A stretch of DNA of 64,000 nt from JAIWNK01 sp964453115 (GTDB taxonomy: Bacteria; Chloroflexota; Anaerolineae; Anaerolineales; Anaerolineaceae), in NCBI GenBank assembly GCA_964453115.1, contig CAYVRT010000002.1, positions 62,001 to 126,000 of the forward strand, in the 5' to 3' direction. The notes beneath the pieces are model-generated. The model did not search any database and was not told where the DNA came from. It saw only the letters and a list, made by a program, of their open reading frames with translations. Numbering within the stretch: position 1 is the stretch's first letter; every line of letters begins with the position of its first letter. The position numbers and the translations under genes were made by a program. Shown here one piece after another: positions 47,872 to 56,264 of this stretch.

Positions 47872-49392
47872 TCAAAGCTCGTGTCGCGCAATTACCCCCT
47901 TCACCTGTTCAATTTCTGGCCCCCACCAGGCATCGCCAGGTTGATATGCTACAACTGCTCGAATTTTGCGATATACGCGTTCTGTTTCTTGTCCGGGTTG
48001 AGCTTCCGGTATTTGTCGAAGCCGCAAATCGAGCGCTCGCGCCGCAGTATACAATTCCACAGCCAACACATGCCGGGTGTTTTCCAGAATCTGCATTGCA
48101 TGTCGCGCGGCCGTCGTTGCATTGGCATTATGATCCTCTTGCTCACCCGATGTTGGTAAAGAATGCACAGAATCTGGATGCGCTAACGTCTGATTTTCCA
48201 AAACCAGCGAAGCCGCCGTATATTGCGGCATCATCAAACCCGAATTCAAACCCGCTGCATCTGCATGGTCTACCAACATCGCAGGCAAACCAGCATTCAA
48301 TTTGCCATCGGTCAAACGAAATACCCGTCGCTCCGCAATGGCTGCAAGCTCAGCCAAAGCAATCCCCAAATAATCCATCACCAAACCAACCGGTTCACCG
48401 TGGAAATTTCCACCTGAAATAGCCTCTTCCTCAAAAAGCAATGGATTGTCAGTCGCCGCATTAATCTCACGTTCCACTACACCCGCAACAAAAGTCACTG
48501 TGTCACGCACTGCCCCCTGAACCTGCGGAGCACATCGCAGCGAATAAGCATCCTGCACACGTCCAGCAGCATTTAGCAATGTGCTGCCCGCTGTAATCTC
48601 CAAAACCCGACGTGCCACCTCCACTTGCCCATTCTGCTCGCGCGCCTGATGCAGTCGCAAATCAAAAGCAGCGCCGCAGCCCAACATTGCCTCCAGGCTC
48701 ATCGCCAATCCCCATTCCGCCACATCCAGCAAATAGCGCGCCTCACATACCGCCAAAGCCGCCATTGCGGCCGTAAAAGTCGCACCATTATTCAACGCCA
48801 GCCCCTCCTTTGGCCCTAAAATCAACCTTGGAAGCCCGGCAGCGGACATTGCTGCTTTACCACTCATCACCTGCCCCTCAAATTCGGCCCACCCCGAATC
48901 CTCTTCTCGGTCCGCTTCGTCTGTTGTGAATACCAAAGCAAGATGAGATAGTGGCCCCAAATCGCCCGAAGAACCGAGTGACCCCTGAGAAGGAACAATT
49001 GGCGTCACACCACGCTCCAACATTGCCAGTAGAGTCTCAATTACTTCCAGCCGAACACCTGAATATCCTTTTGTCAATGTATTGGCGCGTACCAACATCG
49101 CAGCTCGCACAACTTCGCGCGTCATTGCTGGCCCAGTCCCCACCGCATGACTTAGAATCAGGTTACGACTTAACCGAGCGCTATCTTCGTCTGCAATCCG
49201 ACGCTCAGCAAAAATCCCAAACCCTGTGTTGATACCATACACCGCCTTACCCGAACGAGCAATTTGCTCCAGGCATGCCCGTGAATGCAACACTGCCGCC
49301 CGACCCGCATCCGAAAGGCACACCGATGCGCGGCCATACGCCACCTCAGCCACATCTAGCAACGTCAGGTGATTTCCATCCAACTCAATCAT
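47872..49392 (-). CDS. hutH: Histidine ammonia-lyase family protein
   Basis: This 506-residue protein of the MIO-dependent lyase family deaminates histidine to urocanate in typical members. Motifs are YGINTGFG (Y52), GSLGSSGDLGPLSH (140s), LALNNGATF, DNPLLF, and a late LPTSGEQEDHNA. The MIO cofactor normally forms from Ala-Ser-Gly; here the triad is Ser141-Ser142-Gly143. The rest of the active site looks intact. No other hut genes are nearby, so another aromatic substrate cannot be excluded. An AGGGAG site is 10-12 nt before the ATG. It overlaps nothing and precedes the transpeptidase promoter. Confidence 0.9.
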   Translation of the reverse strand: MIELDGNHLTLLDVAEVAYGRASVCLSDAGRAAVLHSRACLEQIARSGKAVYGINTGFGIFAERRIADEDSARLSRNLILSHAVGTGPAMTREVVRAAMLVRANTLTKGYSGVRLEVIETLLAMLERGVTPIVPSQGSLGSSGDLGPLSHLALVFTTDEADREEDSGWAEFEGQVMSGKAAMSAAGLPRLILGPKEGLALNNGATFTAAMAALAVCEARYLLDVAEWGLAMSLEAMLGCGAAFDLRLHQAREQNGQVEVARRVLEITAGSTLLNAAGRVQDAYSLRCAPQVQGAVRDTVTFVAGVVEREINAATDNPLLFEEEAISGGNFHGEPVGLVMDYLGIALAELAAIAERRVFRLTDGKLNAGLPAMLVDHADAAGLNSGLMMPQYTAASLVLENQTLAHPDSVHSLPTSGEQEDHNANATTAARHAMQILENTRHVLAVELYTAARALDLRLRQIPEAQPGQETERVYRKIRAVVAYQPGDAWWGPEIEQVKGVIARHEL

Positions 49393-49404
49393 ATTCTCGT
49401 CTCC

Positions 49405-50109
49405 CTAAAACAAAAGATGACCCAGCAAAACTGCCACCAACGGCACAGTCAAATTATCAACATCCCGATACGGAAGCGACTCAATCAACGTCCCAGCCAA
49501 AGCAATCAAAGTTACAGGCAACAGCAAACTACCCAAACTGCGCTCAAAAACACCTGCTGCCACAAAAGCAGCCAACACCACAACACTAAACGACCATCCA
49601 CCCACAAACATAGCCGCAGACCCCCAAACAGATTTTCGTTTTGACCACGGCAGATTCACACTCTTTAAACGAGAACCGATCACATCCGCCAATCCATCCC
49701 CACCACATAACAACATCAGTGCAGTAATGCCAATTGGGCTATCTTTCCAATAGACAAGCGTCAATAATACAAAAACAACCCCGTAAAACAATGGCCCAAG
49801 CAAAATTTCACGTCTGTCTCCTGAACGAGACATGGCGGCCACAGCCGCAGGGTCCCTCATAACACCCAAACCCACCAATGCAAATTGAAGAGTAATTGCC
49901 AGTGGAATCAACGCCGCCAAATACCGCGCAAGAACCTTCTCCGGAAACAGAAGCCAACACAGCACAAAAATTGGCCCGGTTCCAGCATGAATAATTTTTC
50001 GACTCAATCGAGGGCTAATCCACCCGCGCTGTGCCGCAAAATCGTTCAATCGCAGCCAAAGAAGTGCCAATCCCAATGTTAGAACCAATGCCAGCCAGAG
50101 ATTGATCAT
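49405..50109 (-). CDS. Phytol/dolichol kinase-like membrane protein
   Basis: This 234-residue protein has about six helices. It matches the SEC59/VTE5 polyprenol kinase and CDP-diglyceride synthetase-like family: LSRKIIHAGTGPIFVL at about 37-52, GGDGLADVIGSRL and KRKSVWGSAAMFVGG in the CTP-binding part. It would phosphorylate a prenyl alcohol with CTP or ATP. The ATG overlaps the smpB stop (ATGA), so it is co-translated. The hutH gene follows after 12 bp. Confidence 0.85.
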   Translation of the reverse strand: MINLWLALVLTLGLALLWLRLNDFAAQRGWISPRLSRKIIHAGTGPIFVLCWLLFPEKVLARYLAALIPLAITLQFALVGLGVMRDPAAVAAMSRSGDRREILLGPLFYGVVFVLLTLVYWKDSPIGITALMLLCGGDGLADVIGSRLKSVNLPWSKRKSVWGSAAMFVGGWSFSVVVLAAFVAAGVFERSLGSLLLPVTLIALAGTLIESLPYRDVDNLTVPLVAVLLGHLLF

Positions 50110-50558
50110 TCGCGTCGTCTCCCCTCGCGCTCTGTTTCTCGCTCCACATCGCGACGAGCAATCTCATGCCGTTTATCATACAGTTTTTTGCCCTTTGCCA
50201 AAGCAATATCCAGCTTGGCACGACCATCCTTCAAATACACCTGTACCGGCACAACCGTCATTCCCTTTTGACGAACTGCCTGCCAAAGCTCGCGAATTTC
50301 GCGCTTGTGCAATAGCAAACGACGCGGTCGCTTTGGATCATGATTAAAGCGGTTGGCCGCTTCATAAGGCGCCACATGCGCATTCATTAACCATGCCTGT
50401 CGCCCATCCACCTGGACATAAGCCTCGCCCAGACTAATCTGTCCGGCCCGGATAGACTTAATTTCACTTCCTTGCAGGGATAATCCCGCTTCGAAATGTT
50501 CCAAAAGAAAATATTCAAAGTGTGCCTTGCGATTGGTAGAAACAACTTTAACGCTCAT
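50106..50558 (-). CDS. smpB: SsrA-binding protein SmpB
   Basis: This 150-residue protein is the tmRNA partner for ribosome rescue. The motifs are clear: FEAGLSLQGSEIKSIRAG, EAYVQVDG, NAHVAPYE, and the C-terminal basic tail KGKKLYDKRHEIARRD. The start has no ribosome binding site; a TGTTAAAAT extended -10 ends 6 nt before the ATG, so a leaderless transcript is likely. No ssrA (tmRNA) gene was seen in the window. The downstream kinase gene overlaps by 4 bp. Confidence 0.96.
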   Translation of the reverse strand: MSVKVVSTNRKAHFEYFLLEHFEAGLSLQGSEIKSIRAGQISLGEAYVQVDGRQAWLMNAHVAPYEAANRFNHDPKRPRRLLLHKREIRELWQAVRQKGMTVVPVQVYLKDGRAKLDIALAKGKKLYDKRHEIARRDVERETEREGRRRE

Positions 50559-50564
50559 ACCTGG

Positions 50565-50573
50565 ATTTTAACA
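50565..50573 (-). promoter_or_regulatory. Extended -10 promoter of smpB (leaderless)
   Basis: On the minus strand TGTTAAAAT (50573-50565) is an extended -10 box. Six bases (CCAGGT) separate it from the ATG at 50558. The MFS gene ends at 50577, so the promoter sits across the gap. Confidence 0.55.
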
Positions 50574-50576
50574 CAA

Positions 50577-51839
50577 CTAACCCCAACGGACGATGGCAAA
50601 ACCGCCCAACAAACGCAAAATGCCAAACAAAAACAACGCCAAAGCCAAACCTATCCAACCGCCAATTGCCGGCCCCAACAATGAACCAACCAAAATGGCA
50701 GCGTTGCTACCCAGCGTAAACCAGGCCAGGTATCCCGGACGATCATCACTTGGAACATGCTCTAACAGATAATTAAACAACGCCCCGCCAGCCATCGCCC
50801 AGGCAAGGCCCCCTACGACAGAAGCCGCCAAATACAGCATTCCATCTTTTGCAAAACTCAAAAGGAATGGATACACTGCCAGCAACATCAAACCGGCGCC
50901 CGTCACATTCTTATTTCCCCAGCGACGCGCAATCCGAGCAAACTGCATTGATCCACCAAAATCCGAAACGTAAAATAATGCAGTTCCCAAACTTAGCACC
51001 TGATCATCCAGCTTCAACACGTTGACCGAGTAAACCGAGAATAATGGGATAGGCAGATATTGAACCAGATGAAAGAACACCAACAACAATAATGGTTTGC
51101 GAAATGGCCCGCGCAAAACATCCAACCGCAGCCGTCTCCTCAACCAGTCAGCCAGTCCAGATGCGGGCAATTCCGGTCGTACAACCGATGCTTTCCCACC
51201 ATCCAAAGGACGAATAAAAGACAAATGCAAACTACTCATCGCCGCGCCCAATGCCCCCATGCCAAACACCCAAAAATATCCCAGCGGGAACTCGATCTGC
51301 ACCAACAAATATCCGCTCAACAACGTAATCACAATCGTCACAACCGAAAAAACAGCGTTTCGAATTCCAACGACATGTCCCCGCCACTCCTCTGGAACAG
51401 ACGCACCTAACAAAGCATTAAAACCCATTCCCACAGCCGTTCCAGGAATGCTCATCAACAAAGTCGCAGCAATCAACACCCAAACCTGAACCTCATTTGT
51501 CATCCAATCCAGCACAAGCGGGAAGAAAGCAAACAGAAAATAAAAAGCTCGTTGCAAAACGGATGTCACAAATACTGCGCGACCAATAGGACGCTGCTCC
51601 AGCCACCCACCCGTCGGCAAAGCCAATATAATACTGATAATTGAAGGAAGCGCACTTAGCAAACCAATTTGCACTGAACTAGCGCCCAAACGTGCTGCAT
51701 AAATTGAAAAGAAGGCCAGCAAGCTGCCATTCAAAACGCCATACCAACCAATATCAAAATATAAGTGCAGGAAATTCTTCCTCAACTCTGGTGGCAACGG
51801 CTCCGCCGAACGAAACATAGATGAGAAGAAACGAAGCAA
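50577..51839 (-). CDS. MFS transporter
   Basis: This ~420-residue protein has 12 predicted helices. The first loop (FFSIYAARLGASSVQIGLLSALPSI split around it) and WLEQRPIGRAVFVTS carry the MFS helix 2-3 pattern. It would be a drug or small-solute exporter, substrate unknown. Start choice is hard: TTG at 51839 follows AGAGAGG by 5 nt and is preferred; TTG at 51863 lies 6 nt after a TATACT box; ATG at 51818 has no ribosome binding site. All leave the helices intact. Confidence 0.85.
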   Translation of the reverse strand: MLRFFSSMFRSAEPLPPELRKNFLHLYFDIGWYGVLNGSLLAFFSIYAARLGASSVQIGLLSALPSIISIILALPTGGWLEQRPIGRAVFVTSVLQRAFYFLFAFFPLVLDWMTNEVQVWVLIAATLLMSIPGTAVGMGFNALLGASVPEEWRGHVVGIRNAVFSVVTIVITLLSGYLLVQIEFPLGYFWVFGMGALGAAMSSLHLSFIRPLDGGKASVVRPELPASGLADWLRRRLRLDVLRGPFRKPLLLLVFFHLVQYLPIPLFSVYSVNVLKLDDQVLSLGTALFYVSDFGGSMQFARIARRWGNKNVTGAGLMLLAVYPFLLSFAKDGMLYLAASVVGGLAWAMAGGALFNYLLEHVPSDDRPGYLAWFTLGSNAAILVGSLLGPAIGGWIGLALALFLFGILRLLGGFAIVRWG

Positions 51840-51869
51840 GGCAACCTCTCTTTCAAAACACAATTCGTA

Positions 51870-51900
51870 AGTATATCATAAGCGCATCCATCCCTGTCAA
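51870..51900 (-). promoter_or_regulatory. Promoter of the MFS gene
   Basis: On the minus strand TTGACA (51900-51895) and an extended -10 TGATATACT (51878-51870) are present. The spacer is 19 bp, a little long, which the TG extension may offset. Confidence 0.5.
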
Positions 51901-51966
51901 ATCGTTGAAAATCATCTTGTCAGCTGAAAATCATCCTCCCCGCCCCCAAAAGCCCATCTTCGCGAC

Positions 51967-51972
51967 TATAAT
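51967..51972 (+). promoter_or_regulatory. -10 box of the aminotransferase gene
   Basis: TATAAT lies 30 bp before the ATG at 52003, with AAGAG as a weak ribosome binding site between them. Upstream, TGAAAATCATC occurs twice (51906-51916 and 51925-51935). Confidence 0.4.
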
Positions 51973-52002
51973 TACAGTATCACTCCCTGTAAAAGAGTAT
52001 CA

Positions 52003-53187
52003 ATGCAACACGCCGATCTAAAATCCTTCTTCCTTCTCGATCCAGATGTTGTTTTTCTCAATCATGGCTCTTTTGGCGCCTGTCCGCGCCCTGTCTTCGC
52101 CGCCTATCAAGCCTGGCAAAGATTGCTCGAAGATCAGCCGGTTCGCTTCCTGGGACGCGAATTTCCCAATTACGAACGCCTTGCTCGTCAGGCACTCGGT
52201 GCTTATCTCAATGTACCAGCCGACCACCTGGTGTTTGTCCCAAATGTCACCTATGCCGTTAATCTGATTGCCCGCTCCCTTTGCTTCTCAAAAGAAGATG
52301 AAATCCTCACTTCCGACCACGAATACGGCGCCTGTGATTATATATGGGAGTTCATCTGCCAAAAAACACAAGCATCCTACCACCACCACCCCATCGAACT
52401 GCCATCTGCAACGCCGGAAGAAATTACCGACCATTTCTGGCAACATGTCACCAAGCGAACCAGACTCATCTTCCTCAGCCACATCACATCTCCCACTGCT
52501 CTCAGGCTGCCCGTTGAACAAATTTGTAAACGCGCCAGAGAGGCAAATATACTCACTTTTATAGATGGCGCCCATGCTCCAGGCCAAATTCCGCTTGACC
52601 TCTCAACCATCTCGGCTGATTTTTACACTGGCAATTGTCACAAATGGATGCTTAGCCCTAAAGGTGCTGGTTTTCTATACGCCCACCCACAAGTTCAACC
52701 CCTCATCCAACCTCTTATTGTCAGTTGGGGATACAAGACCACTGCCCAAACTTCCAGTGGCTCCCCTTTTATTGACCTTTTGCAGTGGACTGGCACCCAT
52801 GATCCAGCCGCCATCCTCACCGTACCCTCAGCCATTGAGTTCATGCAACGCTATAACTGGCCCGAGGTAGCCATCCGCTCTCAACAATTACTTTACCAAA
52901 CCCTGGAAGCAATTTCTGAAATCACTCACCTCCCGCCACTCTACAACAATTTCAGCACACTACAACAGCAAATGGGTTCGGCTCAACTCCCAGCAAACAC
53001 GAATATCGCGCTGCTCAAGAATCGGCTATACGAAGAGTACAAAGTCGAGGTACCACTCATCGAGTGGCAGAATCGAAAACTTATTCGTGTTTCCATCCAG
53101 GCCTATAATAGCAACATGGATTCTCAAATATTGCTAGACGCCCTCCAAAAGCTATTACCCCAGGTTCAAACCAATCACTTACTCTAA
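52003..53187 (+). CDS. Class V aminotransferase, isopenicillin-N-epimerase-like
   Basis: This 394-residue PLP enzyme opens with FLNHGSFGACPRPVF, then TYAVNLIARSL, SDHEYGACDYIW, FIDGAHAPGQIPLDL and the PLP Lys in GNCHKWMLSPKG. The opening and the GAHAPGQ motif place it in the CefD/isopenicillin N epimerase branch rather than IscS cysteine desulfurases. Its true substrate is unknown, since no beta-lactam genes are nearby. The patatin gene starts 8 bp after the stop. Confidence 0.93.
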   Translation: MQHADLKSFFLLDPDVVFLNHGSFGACPRPVFAAYQAWQRLLEDQPVRFLGREFPNYERLARQALGAYLNVPADHLVFVPNVTYAVNLIARSLCFSKEDEILTSDHEYGACDYIWEFICQKTQASYHHHPIELPSATPEEITDHFWQHVTKRTRLIFLSHITSPTALRLPVEQICKRAREANILTFIDGAHAPGQIPLDLSTISADFYTGNCHKWMLSPKGAGFLYAHPQVQPLIQPLIVSWGYKTTAQTSSGSPFIDLLQWTGTHDPAAILTVPSAIEFMQRYNWPEVAIRSQQLLYQTLEAISEITHLPPLYNNFSTLQQQMGSAQLPANTNIALLKNRLYEEYKVEVPLIEWQNRKLIRVSIQAYNSNMDSQILLDALQKLLPQVQTNHLL

Positions 53188-53195
53188 GGAGATAC

Positions 53196-54149
53196 ATGCC
53201 TGATATCACCCTGGTTCTTGGCGGTGGCGGCATCAAAGGTATTGCACATATCGGTGTTCTGCATGTTCTTGAACAAGCAAAACTTTCCATTTGTGCCATT
53301 GCCGGCACCAGCGCTGGCAGCATTGTTGGCGCTTTATATGCTGCAGGTTACAAAGCCCGGCAAATTGAACACATTATTCGTACTGTAGACCAACGCACCC
53401 TCTTCCGTCGAGCGTCGGGCGAAGCACCAGCACTTCTCGGATTCAGCGGATTAATCGAAGCTCTTTCGCAACCACTTGGTAACCTGACGTTTAACGATCT
53501 ATCCATTCCCTTTGCCTGCACAGCAGTAGACCTTCAAACAGCCCAGGAAATGATCCTTACCACCGACAGTGTTCTCGACGCCGTCCTGGCAAGCGCAGCC
53601 GTTCCCGGTGTCTTCCCGGCGCGAGAAATTGCTGGTCACATCCTGGTAGATGGCGGCATCCTCGACCCTGTGCCAGTTGCACTGGGCCGGTGGCTCATCC
53701 CCTCCCTACCCATCATTGCCGTTTGCCTCTCCCCTACACCAGAACAATGGTCACAAATGCCACCGATCCAGCTCCCCACCCCACCGGCCGTACCGCGCCC
53801 CATTTTGCAACGCATAGCGCAAACCCGGCTCAGCCAGGCATTTCAAATCTTCATTCGTTCCATGGATATTTCTGCCCGCAGCCTTGCTGAACTCAAACTG
53901 CAAATAGATCATCCAGAAATCCTGATTCGTCCAGATGTCAGCCGCTACACCATGCTCGACGAAGTCAGCCCAGCAGAGTTAATTCGTCTTGGCGAAGAAG
54001 CTGCCTGGCAAGCTCTACCCGAAATTGAAAAAGTCCTTAGCTGGCGCAGCAGAATCTCCCGCCATTTTCGCCGTCAAACACCCCCACCAGGCAAATTGTT
54101 GGTCTCTGCTGAGGCAGCCCGCCCCACAGAAGAAAGCGCAAATGAATGA
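53196..54149 (+). CDS. Patatin-like phospholipase (RssA/NTE type)
   Basis: This 317-residue serine hydrolase has the oxyanion motif LGGGGIKGIAHIG (9-20), nucleophile S39 in AGTSAGS, and the catalytic Asp in LVDGGILDPVPV. The dyad and spacing are complete. It would act on phospholipids or other acyl esters inside the cell; there is no signal peptide. The C-terminal ~100 residues are helical and less conserved. AAGGAG precedes the ATG. It overlaps the next small gene by 4 bp (ATGA). Confidence 0.93.
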   Translation: MPDITLVLGGGGIKGIAHIGVLHVLEQAKLSICAIAGTSAGSIVGALYAAGYKARQIEHIIRTVDQRTLFRRASGEAPALLGFSGLIEALSQPLGNLTFNDLSIPFACTAVDLQTAQEMILTTDSVLDAVLASAAVPGVFPAREIAGHILVDGGILDPVPVALGRWLIPSLPIIAVCLSPTPEQWSQMPPIQLPTPPAVPRPILQRIAQTRLSQAFQIFIRSMDISARSLAELKLQIDHPEILIRPDVSRYTMLDEVSPAELIRLGEEAAWQALPEIEKVLSWRSRISRHFRRQTPPPGKLLVSAEAARPTEESANE

Positions 54150-54373
54150 CCCGTGACTTACGTCAATATGCCCACCAGACCAATTTTCGGCTCGTGATCG
54201 GTGCCCTGTTCCTACTATTCACCATGGGCGCAGGCCTCATTTACCTCATCTACGGCTTTGGTGCAGCCGTGATGGCCTTGCTTTGCCTCGCCGGAGCATT
54301 GCTCCCCATTGGCCTCATCAGCCTTCTTCTGCAACTTCTTGATTGGGTTGTAAAACGTGCCAACCCCGAATGA
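54146..54373 (+). CDS. Small two-span membrane protein, 75 aa
   Basis: I do not recognise this protein. It has two hydrophobic helices (about residues 14-34 and 38-66) and a short basic end. It is translationally coupled to patatin (ATGA) and overlaps the esterase start by 17 bp, so it is made together with both hydrolases. A membrane-anchoring role for the patatin protein is possible but unproven. Confidence 0.7.
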   Translation: MTRDLRQYAHQTNFRLVIGALFLLFTMGAGLIYLIYGFGAAVMALLCLAGALLPIGLISLLLQLLDWVVKRANPE

Positions 54374-54986
54374 CCCCATCACCATCTATGACCAGGGCAC
54401 AATTCTGCGCTACCGCCCCCCCATCAACACACCACGTCGTATTGCGCTGTTGCTGCATGGTTGGACAGGAGATGAAACATCCATGTGGGTTTTTGTCCGA
54501 AAGTTGAACAGTCATTGGCTCCTCGCTCCGCGTGGCCCAATCCCGGCTTTACCCCAAGGCTTTGGATGGGCTGCTCGTTTCGCAAATTATCCCATTTTAA
54601 AAATAACAGCCATTACCTTGTTACAACAACTAGACCACTGGCAAAAAACATTGGCCCTACCGGATCTGCCGCTGGATGTCATTGGCTTCAGCCAGGGAGC
54701 TGCCATGGCGATCACCCTCGCGTTATCAGCCCCTGATCGCATCACCCGACTAGCGTGCATTGCTGGATTTCTTCCTCACGCAGCTCCAATCGTTCCACTG
54801 CCCAGATTGCAATGTTTGGTTGCTCATGGTACACAAGATACAATTATTCCACTTCAACAGGCGCAGCAAGCAGCCCAACACCTTCGTTCATGCCAGGCCG
54901 CAGTAGAATTCTGCCAGGCCGAGGTCGGTCATAAAATGAGCACCGCTTGCTTTCAAGCACTAGAAAACTTTCTAAACGTCAGTTAA
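54357..54986 (+). CDS. Alpha/beta-hydrolase, phospholipase/carboxylesterase type
   Basis: This 209-residue protein of the Abhydrolase_2 group has the oxyanion motif LLLHGWTGDE, nucleophile Ser in IGFSQGAAM (about residue 112), Asp in HGTQDTIIPL and His in VGHKMS. The triad is complete. It probably cleaves small carboxylic or acyl esters. The start is a GTG inside the preceding membrane gene. It ends 4 bp into the convergent SH3-domain gene. Confidence 0.9.
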   Translation: MPTPNDPITIYDQGTILRYRPPINTPRRIALLLHGWTGDETSMWVFVRKLNSHWLLAPRGPIPALPQGFGWAARFANYPILKITAITLLQQLDHWQKTLALPDLPLDVIGFSQGAAMAITLALSAPDRITRLACIAGFLPHAAPIVPLPRLQCLVAHGTQDTIIPLQQAQQAAQHLRSCQAAVEFCQAEVGHKMSTACFQALENFLNVS

Positions 54987-55609
54987 CGTCCACGTAGCAC
55001 AGCAAACAACCCAATCAGCACCCCAATCGCCGCCAAGCTAACAATCATCAGCCCCATTGGCACACCAACCGGCGAAGAGCTGACCTGGTTCTCAAAGGTT
55101 GGAATTACCAGCGGTGGGGGCACCGTAAAAGTCGGCATGCGTGTTTCCTGAACCGTAACAATAAACTGTGCCGCCAAAGTCGGGTCAATCGTCTGTGTGT
55201 ACAAAGCCGTTGGTGTGGGAGGAAGTTCAATGATTGGCAAATCGCCTGGAGCAAGATCCACATAAACCGACATCATCACCCACCCCACATTGCCCGGAAC
55301 TCCTTGGTATTCAATCAAAATCCATTCACCAACTGGTGAACGCCCCTTAGCAACCGCCTGTTGTCCAACAAACAAAATTCCGATCTTATCAAATACTGTT
55401 CCCGGCCCAGAACGAACATAGACAAAATCTTGACCCTGTCCCGGTTTAACTATCAATAATGGCCCTGTTGGTGTTCCAGTTACAGTCGGAATCATAATCG
55501 TCGGAATCTGCGGCAACGATCCAGCCACCACCGACCCCACCCCATTCAACAACACCAAAGCCCCCAAAAAAGCCATGAATAATAACCATTTTGCGAAACG
55601 TTTTTTCAT
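54983..55609 (-). CDS. Exported SH3-domain protein with C-terminal membrane anchor
   Basis: This 208-residue protein has an N-terminal signal (LLFMAFLGALVLLNGVGSVVAG) and a bacterial SH3-like domain (YVRSGPGTVFDKIGILFVGQ at about 64-83, then GEWILIEYQGVPGNVGWVM). A Thr/Pro-rich stretch and a C-terminal helix (MGLMIVSLAAIGVLIGLFAVL) follow. Such SH3 domains bind cell-wall peptides. It should sit on the outer face of the membrane. It is convergent with the esterase gene (4 bp overlap) and divergent from the zinc-ribbon gene. Confidence 0.82.
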   Translation of the reverse strand: MKKRFAKWLLFMAFLGALVLLNGVGSVVAGSLPQIPTIMIPTVTGTPTGPLLIVKPGQGQDFVYVRSGPGTVFDKIGILFVGQQAVAKGRSPVGEWILIEYQGVPGNVGWVMMSVYVDLAPGDLPIIELPPTPTALYTQTIDPTLAAQFIVTVQETRMPTFTVPPPLVIPTFENQVSSSPVGVPMGLMIVSLAAIGVLIGLFAVLRGR

Positions 55610-55655
55610 AAAATCTCGTATAATTAAGTAACAAAGTTTTTAACAGCCCACAAAT

Positions 55656-55661
55656 TATAAC
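55656..55661 (+). promoter_or_regulatory. -10 box of the zinc-ribbon protein gene (leaderless)
   Basis: TATAAC (55656-55661) is separated by 6 bases (CGAAAT) from the ATG at 55668. No ribosome binding site lies before the ATG. Confidence 0.4.
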
Positions 55662-55667
55662 CGAAAT

Positions 55668-56255
55668 ATGCAACCACGAATCTATCACGGTACGCTAAAA
55701 CCACAAGACATTGCCCAGGCCCTCATGGGGCAGTTTCATCGCGGCAATTATCGTGTCCAACAAATTGGTAGTGGAAACAATATCACTGTCCAAATCTCAA
55801 CCCGCGAACAGGTTAGCTCAGGTGGACAAACCGCTCTGGCAGTCCGGATTGAAAAAGTGGCCGACGGTGTCTCCGTCAGCATCGGAAAACAGGCCTGGTT
55901 TGGTGTTGCTGCAAGTCTTGGTATAACCGCATTGGCAGCCTTACGCAACCCATTTACACTCCTCGGCAGATTAGATGACCTAGCACAGGATATCGAATCC
56001 ATCCAACTAACCGAACAAGCCTGGCGCGTGATTGAGGCCACCGCTGCAGCAGCTGGATCCTCCTTTGAATTATCTGAACGCCTACGCCGCTCAATTTGTG
56101 ATTACTGCAACACACCCAACCCAGTCGGTCAACCAGATTGCATCGCATGCGGCGCTCCGCTAGGGAACGTTCAGCCCCAAACTTGCAAACGCTGCGGGTT
56201 TGTCATCAAAAAAGAAGATCGCTACTGCCCCAATTGTCGCCAGCCCATTCCCTAA
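55668..56255 (+). CDS. Protein with a double zinc ribbon, 195 aa
   Basis: The N-terminal ~130 residues form an unrecognised domain with beta strands and a hydrophobic middle (KQAWFGVAASLGITALAAL at 76-94), possibly membrane-associated. The C-terminal part contains four CxxC knuckles (CDYC, CIAC, CKRC, CPNC), giving a double zinc ribbon. The function is not known. It is followed after 9 bp by the P1 peptidase gene. The likely promoter is only 6 nt away from the ATG. Confidence 0.82.
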   Translation: MQPRIYHGTLKPQDIAQALMGQFHRGNYRVQQIGSGNNITVQISTREQVSSGGQTALAVRIEKVADGVSVSIGKQAWFGVAASLGITALAALRNPFTLLGRLDDLAQDIESIQLTEQAWRVIEATAAAAGSSFELSERLRRSICDYCNTPNPVGQPDCIACGAPLGNVQPQTCKRCGFVIKKEDRYCPNCRQPIP

Positions 56256-56264
56256 AGGCAGCCC

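Noticed and set aside
47259..48422. Plus-strand frame (387 codons) opposite the transpeptidase and hutH genes
   Set aside because: Both minus-strand genes have complete family motifs; the plus-strand product is low-complexity and unlike any protein I know.
49405..50600. A tmRNA (ssrA) gene beside smpB
   Set aside because: No tRNA-like ends or tag-coding segment is found next to smpB; every base is covered by coding genes.
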